64,000 nucleotides of DNA from Roseococcus sp. SYP-B2431 (lineage in GTDB: Bacteria; Pseudomonadota; Alphaproteobacteria; Acetobacterales; Acetobacteraceae): assembly GCF_004336745.1 (NCBI RefSeq), contig NZ_SJXD01000011.1, positions 496,001-560,000 of the forward strand, in the 5' to 3' direction. Position numbers and translations under genes: made by a program. Below, piece by piece: positions 42,885-50,915 of the stretch; position 1 is the first letter of the stretch, and every line of letters starts with the position of its first letter. The notes beneath the pieces were generated by a model that saw only the letters and a program-made list of their open reading frames with translations, was not told the origin of the DNA and made no database searches.

Positions 42885-43831
42885 CCGACTTCCTCCAGGA
42901 CCAGTATGACGGCGTGACCAGTTGGCTCTTCGAGGTCCTGCTGCAGCCCGCGATGTACGCGCTCGGGCTGATGAACTGGGCCGACGAGGCCTTCCAGTGG
43001 ATGGACTTCTTCGTCTTCGGCGTGATCCAGGTGATCGTCGTGGCCGCGGTGTGCCTGCCGCTCGAGCGCTGGCGCCCCGTCGAGCGCTGGGAAAGCCACG
43101 GGCTGGTCTGGACCGACGTGCTCTACACCTTGCTGTCGCGGCTCGGGATCCTTCCGCTGCTGGGCTTCATCCTCTTCTACACGGCCTCCTCGCGCATCGA
43201 GGGGATGATCGCCGACAGCGGCTTCGTGCCGCCCACGCTGGAAACGCTGCTGCCCTGGCTGCGCGAGGCGCCGCTGGTGGCGCTGGCGCTCTACATCGTC
43301 ATCCTGGATTTCACGGAATACTGGCGGCACCGCTTCCAGCACATCTTCCCCTGGTGGTGGGCGCTGCACTCCATCCACCATGCCCAGACCCAGATGACCT
43401 TCTGGACGGACGACCGGAACCATATCCTCGACGACATCATCGCCGCGGCCTGGTTCGGCATCATCGCGGTGGCGATCGGGGTGCCGCCGGGCCAGTTCCC
43501 CATCATCCTGCTCGTGCTGCGGCTGGCGGAGAGCCTGAGCCATGCGAATGTGCGGCTGGACTTCGGCCGGCTCGGCGAGCGGCTGCTGGTCAGCCCGCGC
43601 TTCCACCGGCTGCACCACGGCGTGCTCAGCGTGGGCAACCTGGGCAAGAATTATGGGGTGCTGCTGCCGGTCTGGGATTGGATCTTCGGCACGGCGGACT
43701 TCCGCCGGGATCATTACCCGCGCACCGGCGACCCCGATGCGCCGGCCACCTATGTGCGTGGCGGCTGGCTGGCGCAGCAGGCGGCGGGGCTGCGGCAGGT
43801 GTGGCGGGCGATCACGGCCCGGGGGGCCTGA
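42881..43831 (+). CDS. Sterol desaturase / fatty-acid hydroxylase family membrane protein
   Basis: 316 residues with four to five transmembrane helices. The histidine boxes of the fatty-acid hydroxylase superfamily are present: WRHRFQH near residue 147, HSIHHAQ near 164 and HRLHHG near 242, which would bind two irons. It would hydroxylate or desaturate a lipid in the inner membrane. The start overlaps the deacetylase stop by four bases. The gene ends nine bases before the convergent chrA. Confidence 0.88.
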   Translation: MTDFLQDQYDGVTSWLFEVLLQPAMYALGLMNWADEAFQWMDFFVFGVIQVIVVAAVCLPLERWRPVERWESHGLVWTDVLYTLLSRLGILPLLGFILFYTASSRIEGMIADSGFVPPTLETLLPWLREAPLVALALYIVILDFTEYWRHRFQHIFPWWWALHSIHHAQTQMTFWTDDRNHILDDIIAAAWFGIIAVAIGVPPGQFPIILLVLRLAESLSHANVRLDFGRLGERLLVSPRFHRLHHGVLSVGNLGKNYGVLLPVWDWIFGTADFRRDHYPRTGDPDAPATYVRGGWLAQQAAGLRQVWRAITARGA

Positions 43832-43840
43832 GGCAGATCG

Positions 43841-45157
43841 CTAGGGCGCGACGAGCGTCAGCGCCAGCCCGGCCAGGGCCGCAAGTCCCAGGAGAGGCAC
43901 CACGCCGAGCTTCAGCCGGAACAGGCCGAAGGCCGCCAGCGCGGTCAGGGCCAGGGCCTGCCAATGGACGCTCGCCGGATCGGGCCAGTGCAGGGCGAAG
44001 GGCCCGTCCATCATCCGGGCGAAGAGCACCCGCAGCCCGAACCACAAGGCGAGGTTGGCGATGACGCCGACCACCGCCGCCGTCACCCCCGCCAGCGCCC
44101 CGCGCAGTCGCTCCACATGGTGCAGCCGCTCGACATAGGGCGCGCCGAGGAAGATCCAGGCGAAGCAGGGCAGGAAGGTCACCCAGAGCGTCAGCGCCGC
44201 GCCCGCCAGCGCCGCGAGCCAGCCCCCGCCCTCGCGCAGGCCGCCGAGGAAGCCCACGAATTGCAGCACCAGGATCAGCGGCCCCGGCGTGGTCTCGGCG
44301 AGGCCGAGCCCGGCGAGCATCTCGGGCGCGGTGAGCCAGCCGTAGCGCTCCACCGCTTCCTGGGCGACATAGGCCAGCACCGCATAGGCGCCGCCGAAGG
44401 TGACGACGGCCATCTTCGAGAAGAGCCAGGCGATGTCGGCGAAGACGCCGCGCGCTGGCATCAGCAGCGCGACCGGCCAGACCCAGAGCGCCAGCGCGAC
44501 GAGCCCCGCCCGCCGGGCCGCGCCGGACATGGCGGCGATCCGGCCGGGCTCGGCCAGCAGCAGCCGGTCGAGCGCGGAGCCGTGGTCCGCGCCGGCCGTG
44601 CCATGCCCGCCATTCGCGAAGACGCCCGGCGCGGCCAGCCCGACCGCCCCGGCGCCGAGCACCACGATCGGGAAGGGTACGCCGAAGACGAAGAGCGCGA
44701 GGAAGGCCGCGACCGCCAGCGCCCAGGGCAGGGCGCCCCGCAGCGCCCGCCGCGCCACGCGCAGCAGTGCCTCGATCACCAGCACCAGCACGGCGCATTT
44801 CAGCCCGAAGAACAGCGCGGCCACGAGCGGCACGCCGCCGAGCGCGGCATAGACCGCGGAGAGCGCCAGTATCACCACGGCGCCGGGCAGGATGAAGAGC
44901 AGCCCCGCCGCCACGCCGCCGCGCACGCCATGCATCAGCCAGCCCAGATAGGTGGCGAGCTGCGTCGCCTCCGGCCCCGGCAGCAGCATGCAGAAGTTGA
45001 GCGCGTGCAGGAATCGCGCATCCGAGACCCAGCGGCGGCTGTCCACCACCTCGCGCTGGAGCATGGCGATCTGCGCCGCCGGCCCGCCGAAGGAAAGGCA
45101 GCCGATCCGGGCCCAGACGCGCAGCGCCTCGGCGAAGGAGGGGAGGGCGGGGCTCAT
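43841..45157 (-). CDS. chrA: Chromate transporter ChrA, long form
   Basis: 438 residues with two homologous CHR domains. The N-terminal signature SFGGPAAQIAMLQREVVDSRRWVSDARF and the matching second-half FGGAYAVLAYVAQEAVERYGWLTAPEML (near residue 250) are diagnostic; both halves also show LLPGPEATQLATYLGW or ETTPGPLILVLQFVGF. It exports chromate, driven by proton motive force. The ATG overlaps the stop of the ChrB-like gene (ATGA). Confidence 0.93.
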   Translation of the reverse strand: MSPALPSFAEALRVWARIGCLSFGGPAAQIAMLQREVVDSRRWVSDARFLHALNFCMLLPGPEATQLATYLGWLMHGVRGGVAAGLLFILPGAVVILALSAVYAALGGVPLVAALFFGLKCAVLVLVIEALLRVARRALRGALPWALAVAAFLALFVFGVPFPIVVLGAGAVGLAAPGVFANGGHGTAGADHGSALDRLLLAEPGRIAAMSGAARRAGLVALALWVWPVALLMPARGVFADIAWLFSKMAVVTFGGAYAVLAYVAQEAVERYGWLTAPEMLAGLGLAETTPGPLILVLQFVGFLGGLREGGGWLAALAGAALTLWVTFLPCFAWIFLGAPYVERLHHVERLRGALAGVTAAVVGVIANLALWFGLRVLFARMMDGPFALHWPDPASVHWQALALTALAAFGLFRLKLGVVPLLGLAALAGLALTLVAP

Positions 45158-45969
45158 GCGGTGCGTCCTGCCGGCCAGTTGTGGGTTTCCTGCGCGGCGT
45201 CGCGGCACCAGCGGAAGAAGGCGTCGTAGAGCGTCATCCCGGCCTCGAGCTGTGCCAGGTCGTCGCAGTGCAGCCGCGACAGGCCGAGCGAGGCCGCGAG
45301 CAGCCCCGCCGCTTCCGGCGCCAGCCCGGGTTCGGCGGTGTCGGCGCCGCGGACGATACGGGCCAGGTGGTCCAGCGCCGGCAGCTCCAGGCCGAACTCC
45401 TGGAGCATCGCGTCGAAGGTGCAGAGCGGGCCGCGATGCGACCAGAAGACGCCCTCCACGTCGAAGGGCGTGGCGCCGAAGCGTTCGGCGACGGCCGCGA
45501 CCTCGGATGGCGCTACGAAGAGGAAGACCGCCTCCGGATCCACGAAGCGGCGGATCAGCCAGGGGCAGGCGATGCGGTCCACCTTGGGCCGCGCCCGCGT
45601 GACCCAGAGCGTGCGCCCCTTCGCGTCGCGCGGCGGCATCCGGGCGGGCGAGACCAGCGGCAGGCCCGCCTGCGCCCAGGCCAGGAAGCCGCCGTCCAGC
45701 GTCTCGGCCCCGGCGCCGTGATGCCGCAGCCAGGCGGCGGCGCCCTGGCTGAGCTTCTGGCCCTTCTGGCAGATCAGCACGACCGCGCGGCCGCGCCAGG
45801 TCGGGGCCCAGTCCGCGATGTCGCCATGGGTGGCGCGGCGGCTGCCGGGAAGCAAGCGCGGGTCGGCCGCCTCGTCCTCCGCGATGCGGAGGTCGATCAG
45901 CGCCGGCGCGTCGGGCAACCCGATGCGGCGCGCCAGCTGGGCCGGAGTGATGAGATGGGGTGAGGGCAT
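45154..45969 (-). CDS. Rhodanese-ChrB fusion, chromate resistance protein
   Basis: 271 residues. Residues about 8-110 form a rhodanese domain with active-site Cys67 in LICQKGQKLS. Residues about 118-265 match the C-terminal domain of ChrB (LWVTRARPKVDRIACPWLIRRFVDPEA, then FDVEGVFWSHRGPLCTFDAML), which is linked to chromate resistance. Co-translated with chrA. The rhodanese may handle sulfur or thiol-linked reduction of chromate, or regulate the operon; that is inference. It is divergent from oxyR across 128 bases. Confidence 0.88.
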   Translation of the reverse strand: MPSPHLITPAQLARRIGLPDAPALIDLRIAEDEAADPRLLPGSRRATHGDIADWAPTWRGRAVVLICQKGQKLSQGAAAWLRHHGAGAETLDGGFLAWAQAGLPLVSPARMPPRDAKGRTLWVTRARPKVDRIACPWLIRRFVDPEAVFLFVAPSEVAAVAERFGATPFDVEGVFWSHRGPLCTFDAMLQEFGLELPALDHLARIVRGADTAEPGLAPEAAGLLAASLGLSRLHCDDLAQLEAGMTLYDAFFRWCRDAAQETHNWPAGRTA

Positions 45970-46097
45970 GATGGGGCATCCATACGAGCAGGATGCGATG
46001 CTTGGGCCGAAGCCTCACGGGGCGATCGCGAATGCCCCTTGCGGCGCAGAGTGCTGGGGAGTTTCTTCCACGTCAAGAATCGGGATTGGGTGCCGGG

Positions 46098-47045
46098 ATG
46101 AACCTTGCCGGATTGAGCCTTCGCGACCTCGAATACATCGCCGCCGTGGCCGAGCACCTGCATTTCGGCCGGGCCGCGCTGGCCTGCGGCGTCAGCCAGC
46201 CGACGCTCTCGGGCCAGCTGCGCAAGCTCGAGGAGTTCCTCGGCGTCGAGATCTTCGAGCGCAGCCCGCGCGGCGTCCTCGTCACGCGGCGCGGCGAGGA
46301 GGTGATCGCCCAGACCAAGCGCATCATCGCCGAGGCGCGCCGCCTCTTCGAGGTCGTGCGGATCGGTGCCGAGCCGCTGACCGGCACGCTGCGCCTCGGC
46401 GTCATCTCCACCCTCGGTCCCTATCTCGTGCCCTTCCTGCTGAAGCCGCTGCGCGCGCGCTACCCCGACCTCAAGCTGATGCTGCACGAGGGGCATACGC
46501 GCGTGCTGGTGCGGCAGTTGGAGGAGGGCGAGCTGGATGCGCTGCTGGCCACCAGCCCCATCGCCGAGGCCGAGCTGACCGAGCTGCCGCTCTTCCGCGA
46601 GGAGCTGGCCCTGGCCGTCCCGCGCGACCATCCGCTGGCGCAGGTCGAGGTGGTGAATCCGCAGGACATCCCGATGGCGGAGCTGATCCTCCTCACCGAA
46701 GGCCATTGCCTGCGCGAGCAGGCGCTGCAGCTCTGCCCCTCGCGGCTGCGCGAGGGCGCGACGGAGCTCCAGGCCGCGAGCCTGGAGACGATGCGGCAGA
46801 TGATCGCGGCCGGCTCGGGCGTGTCCTTCATGCCGCAGCTCGCGATCCAGGTGGGCGCGCTGCTGGACGACATGGTGGCCTATCGGCGGATCGCGGGCGG
46901 GCAGCACATGCGCGACGTGGCGCTGTTCCACCGGCCGAGCTTCGGGCGCATCCGCGACATCCGGCTGCTGCGGCAGTCGATCGGCGAGATCCTGGCCGAG
47001 CAGAGCGCGGTGAAGGTGCACCGGCCGGGGCGCCCGGCCGGCTGA
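46098..47045 (+). CDS. oxyR: Hydrogen-peroxide-responsive LysR regulator OxyR
   Basis: 315 residues. The N-terminal winged helix-turn-helix is LysR-type (LEYIAAVAEHLHFGRAALACGVSQPTLSGQLRKLE). The effector domain carries LTEGHCLREQALQLC, with cysteines at 204 and 213. The nine-residue spacing and context equal Cys199/Cys208 of E. coli OxyR, so it should sense peroxide by disulfide formation. ATG 46098 has a GGG-rich upstream region; an earlier in-frame ATG at 45993 would add 35 unlikely residues. Divergent from the chrB-chrA pair, which it may control. Confidence 0.92.
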   Translation: MNLAGLSLRDLEYIAAVAEHLHFGRAALACGVSQPTLSGQLRKLEEFLGVEIFERSPRGVLVTRRGEEVIAQTKRIIAEARRLFEVVRIGAEPLTGTLRLGVISTLGPYLVPFLLKPLRARYPDLKLMLHEGHTRVLVRQLEEGELDALLATSPIAEAELTELPLFREELALAVPRDHPLAQVEVVNPQDIPMAELILLTEGHCLREQALQLCPSRLREGATELQAASLETMRQMIAAGSGVSFMPQLAIQVGALLDDMVAYRRIAGGQHMRDVALFHRPSFGRIRDIRLLRQSIGEILAEQSAVKVHRPGRPAG

Positions 47046-47126
47046 CAGGGACCGTCGTTCCGATGGGGCGGGGTCGCATCTTGGTCGCGTCTGCGGCAGG
47101 CTGCCCGAAAGGGAGCGATTGAGACC

Positions 47127-48752
47127 ATGCAGCACGAGATCCGCGGCGCCGACCTTCTCTGGGCCGCCCTGAAGCGCGGCGGCGTCACCCGCGTCTTCAG
47201 CCTCTCCGGCAACCACATCATGCCGGTTTACGACGCCGCCTTCGGGCAGGGGATCGAGATCGTCCACACCCGGCACGAGGCCGCCGCCCTGCACATGGCC
47301 GACGCCTGGGCGCGGCTCACCGGGGAGGTGGGCGTCGCGCTGGTCACGGGCGGGCAGGGGCACACCAATGCCATCGCGGCCCTGCCGACGACGCTGGCCG
47401 GCGAGGTGCCCGTCCTTCTCCTCTCCGGCCATGCGCCGCTGAGCGAGCTCGGCCTCGGCGCCTTCCAGGAGACGCCGCAGGTCGAGATGGCGGCGCCGCT
47501 CTGCAAGGCGGCCTGGCTGGCGCAATCCGCCGAGGGACTCGCCGCCGACATGGCCCGGGCCTTCCGCATCGCCCGCGCGGGCCGGCCGGGCCCGGTCCAT
47601 GTCTCGCTGCCGAGCGACGTGCTGGAGGCCAAGACCGCGGCGGCCCTGCCGGAGAAGGCGGAATACCGCCCGGCCGCGATGCCGCTCGCGGCGGAATCGG
47701 CCGCCGCGATCCTCGCCGCGATCGCCGGCGCCAAGCGCCCCTTCCTCGCCGCCGGCCCGGCCCTCAACACGCCCGACGGCCGCCGGGCGCGCGCCGCGCT
47801 GGAGGCCGCCATCGGCCTGCCGGTGCCGCTGATGGAGAGTCCGCGCGGCCTCGGCGACCCTTCGCTCGGCGCCTTCGCGGAGATGCTGGCCCAGGCGGAT
47901 CTCGTGGTGCTGCTTGGCAAGCAGCTCGACTTCACGCTGCGCTTCGGCCGCGCGCCCGCCGTCGACGGCAGGGCGCGCTGGATCGTGCTCGATCCCGATC
48001 CGAAGGTGCAGGCCCGCGCCGCCGGGCTCCTGGCCGGGCGGATCGCCTTCTCCGCGCTGTCCGCGCCCCTGGAGGCCGTGGCCGCCCTGGCGGCCGGGGC
48101 GGCGAGGCATCCGGAAGCGGGATGGTCGGACTCCCTCGCCGAGGCCATCGCGCATCGGCCCGCGGAATGGGGCCCTCTCGCCGGCAGGCCGGGCGGGCCC
48201 ATCCATCCGGCGACCCTCGGCGCCGCGCTGGCCCGCTTCGTCACGCCGGACACCGTGCTCGTCGCCGATGGCGGCGAGATCGGCCAATGGATGCAGGCCA
48301 CGATCAGCGCGCCGGAGCGGGTGATGAACGGCATCGCCGGCTCCATCGGCGCGGCCATTCCCTTCGCCCTCGCCGCCCGGGCCGCGCGGCCCGCCGGGCG
48401 CATCCTCGCGGTGATGGGCGACGGCACCTTCGGCTTCCACATGGCCGAGTTCGACACGGCCGTCCGCCACGCGCTGCCCTTCGTGCTGGTCGTCGGCAAC
48501 GACGCGAAATGGAACGCCGAGTACCAGATCCAGAAGCGCGACTACGGCGCCAACCGCACCCATGGCTGCGAGCTCCTGCCGGGCACGCGCTACGACCAGG
48601 TGGCGCGGGCGCTGGGCGGGCACGGGGAGTTCGTAGAGCGCGCGGAGGACCTGCCGGCGGCGCTGGAGCGCGCCTTCGCCAGCGGCAAGCCGGCCTGCGT
48701 GAATGTCGTGATCGAGGGCAAGCCCGCGCCCAACCTTCGCAGGACGGGCTGA
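47127..48752 (+). CDS. Thiamine-diphosphate-dependent enzyme (acetolactate synthase-like)
   Basis: 541 residues with the three-domain ThDP fold. The Pyr domain has the catalytic Glu51 in HTRHEAAALHMADAWARLTG. A central Rossmann domain follows, and the PP domain has the metal/ThDP motif GDGTFGFHM near residue 431 followed by NDAKWN. It resembles acetolactate synthase large subunit and benzoylformate or oxalyl-CoA decarboxylases, but no small subunit lies nearby, so it probably has a catabolic role. GGGAG precedes the ATG. It is 81 bases after oxyR. Confidence 0.88.
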   Translation: MQHEIRGADLLWAALKRGGVTRVFSLSGNHIMPVYDAAFGQGIEIVHTRHEAAALHMADAWARLTGEVGVALVTGGQGHTNAIAALPTTLAGEVPVLLLSGHAPLSELGLGAFQETPQVEMAAPLCKAAWLAQSAEGLAADMARAFRIARAGRPGPVHVSLPSDVLEAKTAAALPEKAEYRPAAMPLAAESAAAILAAIAGAKRPFLAAGPALNTPDGRRARAALEAAIGLPVPLMESPRGLGDPSLGAFAEMLAQADLVVLLGKQLDFTLRFGRAPAVDGRARWIVLDPDPKVQARAAGLLAGRIAFSALSAPLEAVAALAAGAARHPEAGWSDSLAEAIAHRPAEWGPLAGRPGGPIHPATLGAALARFVTPDTVLVADGGEIGQWMQATISAPERVMNGIAGSIGAAIPFALAARAARPAGRILAVMGDGTFGFHMAEFDTAVRHALPFVLVVGNDAKWNAEYQIQKRDYGANRTHGCELLPGTRYDQVARALGGHGEFVERAEDLPAALERAFASGKPACVNVVIEGKPAPNLRRTG

Positions 48753-48759
48753 CGCGCCC

Positions 48760-49830
48760 TCAGCCGCCGGCCGGCTGCGGGAGCGCCGCCGGCGCGCGGG
48801 TGGCGGTGAGCTGCTTGAGCCAGCGCCCCAGGGGTCGCTCCAGAGCCCAGTAGCCGACGAGCCCCGCCGCGGTGCCGGTGCCGATGCAGGCGAGGGTCAG
48901 CAGCAGGGGGTCGGCCGGCATGCCGAGCGCGCGCCAGGCCTGCCCCGTGGCCGCGAGCGCCGTTCCATGGATCAGGTAGATCGCATAGCTGGCATCGCCC
49001 AGGGCCACGAGCGTCCGCCATTCCGGCAGCCGGCCCGCCGCTTCGAGCGAGACGAGGGCGGCGACCACCGCCGTCGCCACCAGCCCCGGCAGCAGCGAGT
49101 CCCAGGCGCCGCCGAGCAGCGGCGGCATGGTCGCGAGCAGGGGCAGGGCCAGCACCGCCAGCGGCGCCGCCACGGGCACGGGGATCCGCCAGCCCTGGCG
49201 GTAGAGACGGCCGAGCACGACGCCCGCCAGGAACAGCAGGATCAGGGGATCGGCGAAGAAGGCCAGCGTCGGGCCGCCATCGACCAGCCGGCCGAGCGCC
49301 ACCAGACCGAGGAACATGACGCCCAGCACCGCCAGGCTTCGCCTCCCCGCCAGCATGGAGAGCGCGAAGAGCGCGTAGAAGAACATCTCGTAGTTCAGCG
49401 TCCAGCCCGGGATGAGCACCGGCTGCATGAGGCCGGTCGCCAGATTGGGCCAGGGCCAGAAGGCGAAGCTCGCGAGAACGTGGCGGGCGTCCAGCACGAA
49501 GGACTGCAGCAGGCGCGGCTCGATCGCGTGGATCGCGAGCATCAGCAGCGTCAGCGCATAGTAGAGTGGGGCGATGCGCAGGAAGCGGCGGAGGAGGAAG
49601 AGCCGCGGCGTCACCCCGTCGCGCGTCGCCATGACCATGATGAAGCCGCTGATGACGAAGAAGAGGTCCACGCCGCGCGCGAGACCGGCCAGCCACGGCC
49701 CCTCGTAGCCGATGCGCTGCAGCTGCACATGGGCGTGATAGGCGACGACCATGAGGGCCGCGACCGCGCGCAGGTGCTGGATCGAATGGAAGTTCCGGAT
49801 TGCCGCCAAGGCCGTCTCGCGAGAAGCCAC
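48760..49830 (-). CDS. Acyltransferase family 3 membrane protein
   Basis: 356 residues from a GTG at 49830; a TTG at 49863 would add 11. Around ten hydrophobic helices. The N-terminal SIQHLRAVAALMVVAYHAHVQ has the conserved Arg and His, followed by GVDLFFVISGFIMVMAT and LFLLRRFLRIAPLYY. It probably acylates an envelope glycan. It is the second member of this family in the window, but is far from the polysaccharide locus. It is convergent with the ThDP gene (seven-base gap). Confidence 0.86.
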   Translation of the reverse strand: MASRETALAAIRNFHSIQHLRAVAALMVVAYHAHVQLQRIGYEGPWLAGLARGVDLFFVISGFIMVMATRDGVTPRLFLLRRFLRIAPLYYALTLLMLAIHAIEPRLLQSFVLDARHVLASFAFWPWPNLATGLMQPVLIPGWTLNYEMFFYALFALSMLAGRRSLAVLGVMFLGLVALGRLVDGGPTLAFFADPLILLFLAGVVLGRLYRQGWRIPVPVAAPLAVLALPLLATMPPLLGGAWDSLLPGLVATAVVAALVSLEAAGRLPEWRTLVALGDASYAIYLIHGTALAATGQAWRALGMPADPLLLTLACIGTGTAAGLVGYWALERPLGRWLKQLTATRAPAALPQPAGG

Positions 49831-49940
49831 CCGAAGATTGCTGCGCCGCAAGGCGGAACGCAACCCATGGGTGAATCCGGCCGGAGGTTCCGCGCCGGCG
49901 CGGTTCGGGCCAAGCTGCGCCGCCCATCCGGAGAGACACC

Positions 49941-50915
49941 ATGAAAGCCGCCGTCGTTACCGCCCAGGGCCTGGCCCTCCAGGACGTCCCGATGCCGCGG
50001 CCCGGGCCGCAGCAAATCCTCGTCCGCTTGCGCGCGATCGGGCTGAACCGGGCCGATCTCGGCGTCGCGGCGGGGCATGCGCATGGCGCGCAGGGCGGGA
50101 TCGGCGCCATCCCGGGCCTGGAGGGCGCGGGCGAGATCGTGGAATGCGGCGCCGAGGTGCCGAAGGCGCTGCAGCCCGGCATGCGTGTGATGGGCGGGAT
50201 GCCCGGCTCCTACGCCGAATACGCGCTGGCCGATTGGGGCCGCGTGAGCCTGGTGCCCGACACCAACATGCCCTGGGAGGTCGCGGCGACGCTGCCCGTC
50301 GCGCTGCAGACCATGCATGACGCGGTGGTGACGCATGGGCTCTGCGCGCCGAGCAAGGCGATCATGATCCAGGGCGCCTCCTCCGGCGTCGGGCTGATGG
50401 GATTGCAGATCGCGAAGCTCATGGGCGCTTCGGTCGTGGTGGGCTCCTCCACCAATCCGGCCAAGCGCGCGCGGCTCGGGGAATTCGGCGCGACGCTGGC
50501 CGTCGACACCAGTGATCCCGCCTGGGTGAAGCAGGTGCTGGACGCGACGGGCGGGCGCGGCGTGGATGCGGTGGTGGACCAGATCAGCGGCCCGCTCGTC
50601 TCGCAGACCCTGGCGGCGACGGCGATCCTCGGGCGCATCGTGAATGTCGGCCGGCTGGGCGGCGCCAAGGCGGAGTTCGACTTCGACCTGCATGCGGCGC
50701 GGCGCATCAGCTATATCGGCGTCACCTTCCGCACGCGCAGCAATGAGGAGGTGCGCGAGATCGTGCGCCGGATGCGCGCCGACCTCTGGCCGGCGCTGGA
50801 GGCGGGCAAGCTGGCGCTGCCCATCGACAAGGTGTTCTCCCTGGACCAGGTGGCCGAGGCGCTGGCGCATATGAAGGCCAACCAGCACTTCGGGAAGATC
50901 GCGATGGTGCCGTGA
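49941..50915 (+). CDS. Quinone oxidoreductase-like medium-chain dehydrogenase
   Basis: 324 residues of the MDR superfamily, zinc-less quinone-reductase branch: the catalytic zinc cysteines are absent. GroES-like N-domain with RLRAIGLNRADLGVAAG near residue 31; NADPH-binding fold with IQGASSGVGLMGLQIAKLMGA near 145. It would reduce quinones or enones with NADPH. GGAGAG precedes the ATG. Its stop overlaps the GTG start of the ABC exporter (GTGA), so the two are co-translated. Confidence 0.9.
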   Translation: MKAAVVTAQGLALQDVPMPRPGPQQILVRLRAIGLNRADLGVAAGHAHGAQGGIGAIPGLEGAGEIVECGAEVPKALQPGMRVMGGMPGSYAEYALADWGRVSLVPDTNMPWEVAATLPVALQTMHDAVVTHGLCAPSKAIMIQGASSGVGLMGLQIAKLMGASVVVGSSTNPAKRARLGEFGATLAVDTSDPAWVKQVLDATGGRGVDAVVDQISGPLVSQTLAATAILGRIVNVGRLGGAKAEFDFDLHAARRISYIGVTFRTRSNEEVREIVRRMRADLWPALEAGKLALPIDKVFSLDQVAEALAHMKANQHFGKIAMVP

